Assembly: GCA_035771175.1 (NCBI GenBank)
Contig: CM069603.1
Span: forward strand, 26,450,286-26,514,285
Reading direction: 5' to 3'
Length of the DNA: 64,000 nucleotides
DNA from: Paratinospora sagittata
Taxonomy: Eukaryota > Streptophyta > Magnoliopsida > Ranunculales > Menispermaceae
Below are positions 45,541-56,235 of the stretch, piece after piece. The translations under genes were made by a program, and so were the position numbers. The notes below the pieces were generated by a model, which saw only the letters and a list, made by a program, of their open reading frames with translations, searched no databases and was not told where the DNA came from. Numbering within the stretch: the stretch's first letter is position 1; every line of letters starts with the position of its first letter.

Positions 45541-48500
45541 GTTTCAGATCAGGGAACTATTGAAACGCCAGTCATAGAAAAAACTGAACCAATACCGCCA
45601 GCCGAAATGGTTATACCCCCGGAGATGAAGAGTCTTCAAAGGTGTGCTTGAATGCATGCAAGCGACAGTTAAGGAAACGATCCAGGACACCGTCAACAAA
45701 CAGATAGTCGCGGTCCAACCCTTAGTCAAGCCACTTAAGTCAGAGTTAGATGTCATGACTAACCAGATCACTAAGTACAAGAGGCTCCAACTCTTACGTT
45801 TGAAGGAAAACCTGACTCTGATGAGGCTCAGAAGTGGCTGGACAAGCCGAAGAAAACACTGGAAGCTATGGAAGTTCCAGCAGAAAGAAAGATCCCTTTA
45901 GCAACCTATCAGTTGGTAGGCAATGCTAACACATGGTGGAAAACAATGAAAAATGACCCAACGATTAATGCGACGACCATGACTTAAATGGAATTCGAGT
46001 TCTTGTTCACCGAAGAATATTTTCCAAGTGTCGTTAAGCAATAGAAAAGGCAAGAGTTTTTCAAACTCTACTAGGAATCAATGACGTCCAAGAATATTTG
46101 GCAAGGTTTACTAAGTTCTCTTTTTTCTCTCTCACGAACGTTTCTACGGAGAGAGATAAAGAAGAAATGTTTTTCAATGGCCTAAGACCAAAAATTTGGC
46201 AAGCCCTCTCTTTCTTTGAGCTCAATAACTATGGAGACCTGGTCAACAAAGCTATGATTATGAGCGGGTGAAGCTAGAGCAGTTGTAGATAAGAAATAAA
46301 AGGAAAAGGCCAATGAGGGCAACAAGAAGAAGCACTATTAATCCTTTACCCCGACTTTTCTAGCACTAGGGAATGATCAGAAATCTCTGCCCCAGTTCAG
46401 CAAGTCTAGCAACAACAGCCAAACTTCTTCTGTGGAGGCCGAGGGGGTCGGAAAGGTGGTGGGCATTTTTAACCCTACCATCAGGTTCAGCAGCCCCAAT
46501 AGCCAAACACTAAGATCTTGTTACCATTGCGACCAACAAGGTCACGTTCAGAAGTATTGCCCCCACCAACCCACAGTCCAACAACTTGCCCCACCGGCAC
46601 CTGTCCAGCAAGCACCTCAACCGTCACCTAACCTACCAAGGCAGCAAAATAATTAGGGCCAGAGAAAATATGGTCGTGCATTCGCTATAGCACAACCAGC
46701 TATCCCTGATAATAATGGGGTGGAAGATACCTTTACTATTTTTAATACAATAGTTCATATCTTATTTGATTCTGGTTCTACGAACTCTTTTATTACTGCA
46801 AAACAGACCAAACCCACAAAATAGTCCAAATTCAAACCCCTATTGGTCCAGGACCAAAATTAAATCAAGTACGCAGAAACTGCGATCTAGTTATAACCGA
46901 TAGAGTCATCCTAACTGATCTATTAGTCATGGATTTCCAAGACTTTGATATCATCAATGGTATGGATTGGTTGACACCCCTTCGTGCACATATGGACTAT
47001 GAGAGGAAACAAGTGCACATACTCTTACCAAATGGGAATAAAGTCAAGATCCAAGGGATAAGAAGCAACACTTATAAGTCTTCAGTGGCAATGTTGAAGG
47101 CAAAACTTCAAGCTCTGACCCTCGACCATGTTGAAGAAGACACAGTCACAGATCCAGTCAAAATCGAAGCAATCCCAGTTGTTAGAGATTACGCAATTGT
47201 CTTCAGTGATTTATTAAGACTTCTTCCACCGTGGGAATTTGACTTCGAAATGAACTTGATTCCAAATACAGAACCCATCTCGATTCCCCCTTATCGAATG
47301 TTGAATATGGAGCTACGGGAACTCGACCAACAACTAAAGAAATTGGGGCATGCGAGCTTTATTAAAAAAAAAACACTTCGCCTTGGGGATCTCTAATCCT
47401 ATTTGTCAAGAAGAAATCTCACTGAGGCTATGCATCGACTATCGAAAGCTGAACTGGGTAACAAGAAAAAAAAATACCCGTTACCTCGGATCGACGACTT
47501 GTTCAATCAGCTTTGCAATGCAAAGTTCTTCTAAAAGATCGATCTTAGATCTGACTATCATCAACTCTGAATCAAGGAGTCTGATACCTATAATACAACC
47601 TTTCGAACAAGATACGACCACTACGAATTTCTGGTAATGCCATTTGGATTAACGAATGCACCTGCAACTTTCATGGATCTCATGAACTGCATCTTTAGGT
47701 CCTATCTTGATCAATTCGTCATTGTCTTCGTTGACAATATTTTGATATACTTGACATCGGAGGTTGAGCATGAAGAACACCTCCTCATAGTGCTTGAAAC
47801 CCTCATGCAACATCAATTATATGCCAAGTTATCTAAGTGTGAGTTCTGGATGAAAAATGTTAAGTTTCTAGGACACGTTGTCTCTGAGAATAGAATCGAG
47901 GTTAATCCAACAAAAGTTGAAGCTATTCTGGATTGGAAGCAATCTACCAATGTCACAAAAAATATGTAGTTTCCTTAGACTGCCAGGATACTACAGATAA
48001 TTCATCAGAGACTTTTTCAAGTTGTCCAAACCTTTAACCAGACTCACAAGGAAGGATACAAGATTCGTAAGGGGTGAAACATGTGAAACATTTTTTCATG
48101 AACTTAAGAAAAGATTGACTTCGGTCTAGATCCTGGTTTCCCCTAGGGACAATGTTCTTTTCACACTTTATAGAGACACCCCGCTCAATGGCTTAGGCAC
48201 AGTTCTGATACAAGAGGGGAAAATCATGGCGTATACTTCCAGACAACTCAAGATTCATGAGCATAACAACCCCATTCACGCTTGGAGCTCGCAACAGTGG
48301 TCTTTGTACTAAAAATTGGCGTCACTACCTGTATGGTGAGCAATTTGACGTCTACTCAGACCACAAAAACCTCAAGTATATTTTCACTTCGAAAGATCTC
48401 AACCTTCGACAGCGTCGTTGGTTGGAGTTTCTCAAGGACTATGAGTTCGATTTGTAGTATCATCCCGGCAAGGCTAAAGTTATGGCCGACGCTGTCAGTC

Positions 48501-49990
48501 GTAAGTCATATGTCTCTGCTTGTGTGATGAACTTCAAAATGGGCAAAATGACACATGAGTTGGAAAAGTACAAGTTGCAGCTTGTGGAAGATTCTGAAGT
48601 TCCAAAGCTGGCACAATTAATTGCCAATTCCGAGCTCGCGCAGAAAGTATCTTAGGAGCAGGTGAAGGACGCTGCACTGGTCAAGATGTACCAGGATGGT
48701 TTCTATCTCCAAATGATACACTCTTGTATAAAAAACAACTTTGCATCCCAAATGATCCCGACATCATGTGGGAGGTGTTAATGGAATTTCACCAGTCAAA
48801 GTTCGCAATGCACCTAGGTGGTGACAAGAAGTATAAAGACCTGAGATGAGGCATACTGTTGCTGACTTCGTAGCAAGATGCCTCACCTTCCAACAAGTCA
48901 AGGCAGAAAGAAGATTGTCATCTGTAATTGGCGAGTAGAAGTGGGATAATATTGCTATGGATTTTGTCACCGCATTGCCCAAAAATTATAAGGGGTAGGA
49001 TACCATATGGGTCATCATCAACCAATTGACAAAATCAGTTAGATTTAACCCAGTTAAATCAATAGACAATCCTCCAAGCTTGTAGAAATTTACGAGCGAG
49101 AAGTTGTTCGCCTGCATGGGATTCCTCTTACAATCGTCTACGATTGAGACCCGAGGTTTACATCTCGATTCTGGCAGAGTTTTCAATCCTAAATAAGTAC
49201 TCGAGTCATTATGAGTACCGCATTCCATCCTTAGACGGGTGGGCAATCTAAAAGATTAATCGAAATTATGGTGGATATGCTAAGGTGTTGAGATTTGGAC
49301 TTTAATGATGGTTTGAACAAGTACCTACATCTAGTTGAGTTTTCCTACAATGACAGTTATCAATCTAGCATTGGAATGGCGCCCTACGAGGCTTTATATG
49401 GCAGAACTTGTAGGTCACCCATTTGTTGGCTTGACATGGCCGACCGCACTCAAGTGAGACCCAAGCTGATTAAAGAAATATCTGATAAAAATTCCTTGAT
49501 CAGAGAACGGTTGCAGATAGCTATGAGTCACCACAAAAGTTATGCCGATAAGCGTAAGTGACCTCTGGAATTTGAGATAGGCGATGAAGTCTTCCTTAGG
49601 GTCCAACCTACGAAGGGCATAAAATGTTTTCGTGTAAAAGGAAAACTCACACCCAGATACATCGGCCCATTCAAAATTATCAAGAGAAACAGTATGATGG
49701 CTTACCAACTTGTGCTCCCACCTTCAATGTCCAAAGTACATGATGTCTTTCATGTGTCCATGCTCCGCAAATATCGCCCAGATCCTTCACATGTGATCCC
49801 TGTAGTGGATGTCATGATTAAGGAAGGGGACAAATATATCAAGAGCAAGCAATAAAGATTCTAGACAGGAAAACACAAGAATTAAGAAAGAAGACCATAC
49901 ATCCAGTCAAAGTGTTGTGGAACCACCATGGCGTGGAAGAAGCCACTCGGGAATTGGAAAATTCTGTGAAAAAAAGTTTCTGGAATTGTT
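45541..49990 (+). pseudogene. Ty3/gypsy chromovirus gag-pol relic
   Basis: Order seen: gag with TFEGKPDSDEAQKWLDK-like capsid sequence near 45795; CCHC knuckle CYHCDQQGHVQKYC (about 46520); protease ILFDSGSTNSFIT (46755) with NGMDWL; RT with [30 protein letters not shown] and the catalytic box as FVDN, not FVDD (about 47730); RNase H with LYGEQFDVYSDHKNLKYIF; integrase with EFSYNDSYQSSIGMAPYEAL; C-terminal GKLTPRYIGPFKI and a chromodomain-like VKVLWNHHGVEEAT. At least ten stops or frameshifts are present. No LTR pair flanks it. The chromodomain places it among chromoviruses. Confidence 0.8.
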
Positions 49991-50290
49991 TGTGTGAAAT
50001 GAATTGATGCTTTTTGTATTGCATATTATTTTGAGATCAATGAAAGACATTTCACACTATTTTCTGATAATAATATAAATTATTACAGATGAGTACAAAC
50101 GAGGATATTGTCAGTGACTCTGTGGATGAGGTCGCAACATATGTTTCCGATGACGAGCTTTTTCACACTCGTCGTTAATGGCACATTATTTTGCACCTAT
50201 TGAGACTAGTAGTGATAATCTGAGCAAGGATGTATATGCTCTGATCACGACGCCCACAAAATCCACATCACGAGAGACAGACTTTAGTCC
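49991..50290 (+). other. Segment after the chromovirus, short acidic frame
   Basis: 'attattacag' is followed by an ATG (50090) opening a short acidic frame (MSTNEDIVSDSVDEVATY) that stops at 50178. It has a splice-acceptor look but no relatives I recognise. It may be the 3' tail of the retroelement. Confidence 0.3.
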
Positions 50291-51099
50291 TACTCCATCA
50301 CTGTAATCCCCTGAAAAAATCAAAAAAATATACTTACCAATTTCAAACATAATCCCTCAAAATTCGAAAAAAAAAATATACCTTCCAATTTTGAAATTAT
50401 TCTCGCCTGAAATCTCGGCTGAAATTTCGCCCTACAATCGTGCCTCTCTCTTTCAAAACCCCAATCCCCCAATCGCAAACCTAATCGCCAATCGCCAAAT
50501 CTCTCTCTTTCTGCTGGTTCGCCGGAAAGCAAGTTCTTCACCATGGAAGCCGCCGTCAACAACTCTTCTGTAAGCTTTCTCTCTCGCTCTCTCTCAACCC
50601 TGTGCTCAAAAACCAAATTGCCTTTCTCTCTTTCGAAACCCAGCCGCACAAATCGCACAAAACCCTCTCTCTCTACTCTCGTTCTCGCTCTCGCCGCGAC
50701 TGTCTCTGATCTCTCGCTCTCGCTCTCTCGCTCTGAATCTCTCTCTCGAAACCCTCTCTCAAAACCCAAACTCTCTTGCGCCTCGTCTGAAACCCCAAAA
50801 CCTTGAAACCCAAATCGCCCCTTGTCGAAAAGCCAAACCTCTCCCTGCTCTGGTTCGTCGTCGGAAACCCTAAAACCCTGAACCCAATCTCGCCTCTCTC
50901 TTATCTCTCCTCTTTTGTTCAAAACATACATCAAAGATTTGACCAAGAAATTGCGCTTGTTCCGCGCGATCGAGACCGTCCCTTGCGTCTCGAAGAAAGC
51001 TGATTTGGTGCTCCGGTGGTTCGACGGATCGTAGCCTTCGCTTGCATCGAAGGAATCTTCATCTCCGGCAGCTTCTGCGCGATCTTCTAGTTGAAGTAA
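50291..51099 (+). other. Pyrimidine-rich promoter/5' leader-like segment
   Basis: This starts TGTAATCCCCTGAAAAA, an LTR-like start, and becomes CT-rich with CTCTCTCG runs (50440-50800). ATG at 50543 in good context (CACCATGG) begins a nine-codon frame ending TCT|GTAAGC, a good 5' splice site. It precedes the serpin fragment and could be its original leader and first intron, or an LTR that carries the fragment. Confidence 0.35.
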
Positions 51100-51429
51100 G
51101 CGAAAGGGTCGAACCTCGTTTACTCTCCATTGTCGATCAATGTGGTTCTGAGCTTGATCGCCGCTGGTTCCAGCAGTAGCACTCTCGACTAGCCGCTGTC
51201 GTTTCTCAGGTCCAAGAGCAATAACGATCTTAACTCCTTCGCGTCAAAGTTAGTGTCTATGATTTTAGCAGATGGAAGCATCAGGGGAGGGCCTCACGTT
51301 TCGTTCGCCAATAGCGTGTGGATTGAGAAATCTCTTCCCATCAAACCCTCTTTTAAACAAATTGTAGAGAATGTTTATAAGGCAACAGAAAAGCAAGTTG
51401 ATTTCCAGACCAAGGTTGAGGACGTACGT
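51100..51429 (+). pseudogene. Serpin gene fragment
   Basis: A 110-codon frame matches the N-terminal core of plant serpins (serine/cysteine protease inhibitors). It includes VYSPLSINVVLSLIAAGS (helix B region), LSFLRSKSNNDLNSFAS, then GGPHVSFANSVWIEKSLPIK, PSFKQIVENVYKATEKQVDF and QTK. A TAG at 51190-51192 replaces the glutamine expected in TLDQ. The match ends at ...VEDVR and a TAG at 51430, near a possible donor site GTACGT (51424). The reactive-centre loop and C-terminal half are absent. About 60 bp further on, the Tekay composite begins. No serpin sequence is visible right of it. Confidence 0.8.
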
Positions 51430-51487
51430 TAGGCACCAAGGAATTCGGACAAGAACAAATTGTGTGGGGATGATTCTAGGCCTTCAT

Positions 51488-52515
51488 TGTGACGCCCCGA
51501 AAATTATTTCATCTAGCCCATAACCCAATTGCATTTTGCCCAAACTCTATGTATTGCCTTGATATGTTTGGTATTTGTTTGATGGTTGTTTAATGTTTGT
51601 TTATTTGATGCTTGATAATGTATATAAATATGTACGTTATAAATTGTATATGGGTTATGTTAAATTAAAGTATAATGCACATGTTATTATTAATGCATGG
51701 GCCCATTAAACCATGAATTGATATGGGTTAGGATTGATTGAATAAAAGGATAAATGAGAATGAAAACTTGGTGTATTAAATGGATTGGACATTTAAAATA
51801 CATGGAAGCATGAGATTGGTTAAAGTACATGTGGTTGGTATGGGTAGTATGAGACCAACACATGTCAAGTTGGTGCATGAAAATGGACAAGTGTCCCATG
51901 CCCCATTTCTCTTCTTCAACACATGTCAAATTGGTGCATGAGAATGGACAAGTGTCCCATGCCCCATTTCTTTTCTCCAAGACATGTCAAGTTGGTTCAT
52001 GAAAATGGACAAGTGTCCCATGCCCCATTTATCTTCTCCAACACAAGTCAAGTTGGTGCATGAGAATGGACAAGTGTCCCATGTCCCATTTCTCTTCTCC
52101 AACACATGTCAAGTTGGTGCATGAAAATGGACAAGTGTCCCATGCCCCATTTCTCCTCGCCAACACATGTCAAGGTTGGTGCATGAGAGTGGACAAGTGT
52201 CCCATGCCCTACTTCTCTTCTCCAAGGAAGTCCTAGAGGGTGAGATGAGTAGAGAGAAAGGAAAAAAAGAAGAGAAAGGAAAGAAGAAGAGAAAGAAAGA
52301 GGGAGTTGCTTTGAGAAAAATCTCAGCAACGTTTTAATCAAAGGGATGTATCTTGGGAATACATGGTCAGATTGTGCTCAAAATTTGTCAGCCACTTCAT
52401 AGCTTATGGTTATTCATTCTAGTCGGTGGAGATCTTGAGTAGAGTTTTCCTCTGAGAGATATAACCTCTGAAAACAAAGCTGGTCGGAAAGTCTGGATTT
52501 CTTGCGCAGTTTAGA
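51488..52515 (+). mobile_element. First, truncated LTR of the Tekay composite
   Basis: This starts TGTGACGCCCCGAAAATTA and is collinear with 52636-53580 to 'ttgcgcagtttaga', where it jumps into sequence that normally lies just before the 3' LTR. About 1.9 kb of LTR and nearly all of one internal region are deleted. Confidence 0.85.
51850..52235 (+). repeat. 62-bp minisatellite, six units, LTR 1
   Basis: Six copies of 'acatgtcaagttggtgcatgaaaatggacaagtgtcccatgccccatttctcttctcca' are followed by a purine tract at 52240-52310 (gagagaaaggaaaaaaagaag). Confidence 0.9.
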
Positions 52516-52635
52516 ACTTCGAGGACGAAGTTCATGGGCTTAGTTAATTTCTGGATTTCTTGCCGAGTTCATGGGCTTAGTTAATTTCTTAACCTTAAAA
52601 CTTCGAGGACGAAGTTCACTCTAAGGTGGGTGTGA
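52515..52635 (+). other. Remnant of internal 3' end with duplicated PPT leader
   Basis: 'cttcgaggacgaagttcatgggcttagttaatttc' is followed by a second, complete copy ending in CTAAGGTGGGTGTGA, identical in layout to 59376-59448. The block 'gttcatgggcttagttaatttct' is duplicated here. Confidence 0.8.
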
Positions 52636-55507
52636 TGTGGCGCCCAGAAAATTATTTCATCTAGCCCATAACCCAATTGCATTTTGCCCAAACTCTATGT
52701 GTTGCCTTGATATGTTTGGTATTTGTTTGATGGTTGTTTAATGTTTGTATATTTGATGCTTGATAATGTATATAAATATGTGCATTATAAATTGTATATG
52801 GGTCACGTTAAATTAAAGTATAATGCACATGTTATTATTTATGCATGGGCCCATTAAACCATGAATTGATATGGGTTAGGATTGATTGAATAAAAGGATT
52901 AAACCATGAATTGATATGGGTTAGGATTGATATGGTGTATTAAATGGATTGGAGATTTAAAATACATGGAAGCATGAGATTGGTTAAAGTACATGTGGTT
53001 GGTATGGGTAGTATGAGACCAACACATGTCAAGTTGGTGCAGGAAAATGGACAAGTGTCCCATGCCCCAATTCTCTACTCCAACACATGTCAAGTTGGTG
53101 CATGAGACCAACACATGTCAAGTTGGTGCATGAGAATGGACAAGTGTCCCCTGCCCCATTTCTCTTCTCCAATACATGTCAAGTTGGTGCATGAAAATGG
53201 ACAAGTGTCCCATGCCCCATTTCTCTTCTCCAACACATGTCAAGTTGGTGCATGAGAGTGGACAAGTGTCCCATGCCCTACTTCTCTTCTCTAAGGAAGT
53301 CCTAGAGGGTGAGATGAGTAGAGAGAAAGGAAAAAAAAGAAGAGAAAGGAAAGAAGAAGAGAAAGAAAGAGGGAGTTGCTTTGAGGAAAATCTCAGCAAC
53401 GTTTTCATCAAAGGGATAGATCTTGGGGATACATGGTCAAATTGTGCTCAAACGTTGTCAGCAACTTCGTAGCTTATGGTTATGCATTCTGGTCGGTGGA
53501 GATCTTGATTAGGGTTTTCTTCTGAGAGATATAACCTCTCAAACAAAGCTGGTCGGAAAGTCTGGATTTCTTGTGTAGTTTAGATCAAACTAATAGATCT
53601 CCTAAATCTACCGTTGGATGGCTATGATATTTGGGAATGTGGTTTAAAGCTAATGTTTCAGCACTATGAACGGTGGAGATGTTTAAGGGTTAAGTCGTTT
53701 GTGTGATATAGTCATCTGAGTTCGAGTATTTGCAGCAGGAAAGGAGAAATTATCTGATTAGAGACTTGTTCATTAAAGAGATATAACTTTTTGGTCCACC
53801 GTTGGATTGAGCTGAGTTTTGGACAGAAGGTTTGTTTCTTAAAATAATTCAATCGGTACGGTTGATTTTGTGATTAAAGAGTTTTGTTGGTAGATTGATA
53901 CATCTGAACAGAATATTAAATGAAGAATTGGTAGGGTTGCTTGTATTAGACCTAAATTTAGAATATGAACTTAGACCTTTCCAAATAGCTTGCATGTCAA
54001 CTATGTTGACCTAGTTGCCATTGTTGATGAACCATGCAAAATCAGTGATATACATGGCTGAACATGGTGACCTAGTGTAAATCGGCAATATGGCCTAAGT
54101 ATGAAAAATTTCATATTTTAGGGCTTTTGATGCTTTTGGCCTAGAATCATTGAATTGATGCAACTTATGTTTAATTAAGCATGATTAGGGTTGATTATGC
54201 TACTGATTTGGTGGTTGTGACCATATCATGGGTTATGTCTACTTGTGATCAAATGGCCCAATTTGAGCATGTTTATGCCTAAGGAATTGAAAATCAGTAT
54301 TTTTGATTAAAAAAATGGTTTATGAATGAGAACTATACATTAGAAGCCTAAGTCATGTGATTTGAGTTGAATGATGGGATTAGATGGGATTTAGGCCTAT
54401 TGTCTATATGTGGGCTGATTTAGGGTTGATGTGTAATGTCTATGTGATTGAGCATAGAAATTGATGTATGGTTGGATATTGATGAATGTTTCAGGACCTT
54501 GATTGGGTTGATTAGGTTTGGTGTCCGTGTGTGGTTAGATACTCTCTCGAGGCTTGGTCTTGAGTAGACTTCATTTATGATTATATCTTTTATGTCATCA
54601 TATAACTTATATATATATATTGTATGCTGAAGGCATGAATGTGTCCTAATGTTTTGAATGATGCATTGATTTGAGAAAACCTTATGACTTTGGTTGGGCC
54701 CATCTTTCTGGTTGGACCCATCTTTTCAAAAAGAAATATTTGGGGATGAGAACGGTACGGTGAAATAGACGTGCACTAGTAACCCCAAATTAACATGATT
54801 GGGGATGAGAACGGTACGGTGAAATTGACGTGCACTAGTAACCCCAATGCATGTGGAATGTGGATCCAAATTGATAAGTTTTTACTTGCATCGAACTTAT
54901 TATAAATACTTGATATCTATATGTTATGAGCTTTTAATCATGCTACACATTGACATGCATACATGATGTTTATTGATGAGTATTGATAGCATATTTGAAT
55001 TCTATTCAGTGGGCACCGTTGGCTCACCCTCATTTTCCTCTTTCAAGTCCTTTTGTCCTGAATAAGGGCAAAGGAGTGGTCATATCTTGAGGGCCTTGCC
55101 GGCGAGAGAATCCAAGGCCTCGATGTGAGCTGAGAGGCATTTTGATTGAACTGTGTTTTAAATTATGATGTATTATATTTTGGACTATGTAATTATAACA
55201 CTTATCACATTGTAGTATGGGTGAGTTGGGACTTGTTAGATAGACCATGTGGGCATATGACGGTTTTTTTTGTACCCGTAGTTTTGGACTTTACGTGTAC
55301 GTCCATTTTTGATGGACTGTAGGGATTATGGTTTCATTTATGGTTCATTTTTATGGATTATCTCTTGTCTTGGATGATTAATACAGTGGGTAGTTTTGTT
55401 TAGTACCTTTTTATATTATGTCGTTGTTTGGGGTAAGGCTCGTAGGGTCTCAACCACCTCACGGGGGTTGAGAAGTGGTTGGAGATGCGGGGTGCGGGGT
55501 CTCCACA
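52636..55507 (+). mobile_element. Second LTR (5' LTR of the surviving unit)
   Basis: 2,872 bp, TGTGGCGCCCAG...GTCTCCACA, adjoining the PBS. It has five minisatellite units (53005-53285). It also has two copies of 'ggggatgagaacggtacggtgaaat' (54732-54845). Relative to its 3' partner it lacks the ~60-bp GC-rich block seen at 62441-62500. Confidence 0.85.
53005..53285 (+). repeat. 62-bp minisatellite, five units, LTR 2
   Basis: The same unit as 51850-52235, with one short (~30 bp) unit. The purine tract follows at 53294-53390. Confidence 0.9.
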
Positions 55508-55508
55508 G

Positions 55509-55521
55509 TTGGTATCAGAGC
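55509..55521 (+). other. Primer-binding site (tRNA-Met type)
   Basis: TTGGTATCAGAGC lies one base after the LTR end (55507). Confidence 0.9.
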
Positions 55522-55709
55522 CCGATTTTACTAGGTTTGGTCTATGTATTGGACTTAGATGACTTTGACCTAGGAATTGGGTGAGAGATTTAGGTGATTA
55601 AAAAGCTTAAAGGAACTAACTTAAAAGCATTACTATCATATTTTCTGTGTGTATTATGTGATATGGGTAGTTATGAGGCTTTGTTAATGTTTAAAATTCT
55701 TTAATGTGT

Positions 55710-56234
55710 GATGGTTGCTCGTATTTCTACTTCTCAGTGTCATAAGGAGGAGCGAGAGATTGGGACAGCCACACACAGGGCCATCCGATGATGACCGGGT
55801 GGGGAGGATTGAGGAGATCATTCAGGCAGAGGGCCGCTTGATGGAAGCGCAAACTGCATAGATACAGGCGTTGGTGCAGCAGGTCGAGACTGTTGCTCGA
55901 CAGTTGCCTCAGACAATACCGCAGGAAGCGGGCACTAGTGGGGCCAAGGCGGCGGGCTCTAGTGGAGCTGCAGGGGCAGCAGGACCTCAGATGGATGTAC
56001 CTCAGCCTATGCCTACATCTGTTCCTACTGTTGTGGAGAACCCCACTGATCAGCGGATCAGACTGCTAGAGAAGTTCATGAAGCTGAAGCCTAAGGAATT
56101 CACTGGTGGGGTTGACTTGAAGAAGGCCGAAGATTGGCTGAAGAATGTCGAGAAGATCAGTCGCTCCTTAGAGCTTGATGAGGAGTCTCAGGTCTTATGC
56201 GGTGCTCACACACTGGAGAGTGATACAGAGGACT
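55710..56234 (+). pseudogene. Tekay-like gag, truncated
   Basis: The N-terminus is in shifted frames from about 55710, with a TAG at 55859-55861. Then an open frame carries VETVARQLPQTIPQEAGTSG, an Ala/Gly/Pro-rich linker, RIRLLEKFMKLKPKEFTGG and DLKKAEDWLKNVEKISRSLE. It ends abruptly after DTEDWW. The rest of the capsid, the zinc knuckle and the first half of protease are missing: a deletion joins this point to the protease segment at 56236. The same family fragment is at 4155-4738. Confidence 0.8.
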
Positions 56235-56235
56235 G

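Noticed and set aside
50543..50806. Ser/Leu-rich 87-residue ORF as a gene
   Set aside because: It is a translation of CT-rich low-complexity DNA. Only the first nine codons followed by GTAAGC look like an exon.
51483..51489. CATTG as the target duplication of the Tekay composite
   Set aside because: No CATTG lies at the right end. Setting the LTR start at TGTGACGCC gives TTCAT on both sides.
51850..52235. CRISPR-like regularly spaced repeats
   Set aside because: The 62-bp units are contiguous with no unique spacers, sit inside plant LTRs and vary between copies as a minisatellite does.
51690..53411. Minus-strand frames rich in 'TNLTCVGEEKWGMGHLSIFMHQLDMCW'-like repeats
   Set aside because: They are translations of the 62-bp LTR minisatellite and recur in every LTR copy. 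The same applies to 59712-60406 and 7252-7467.
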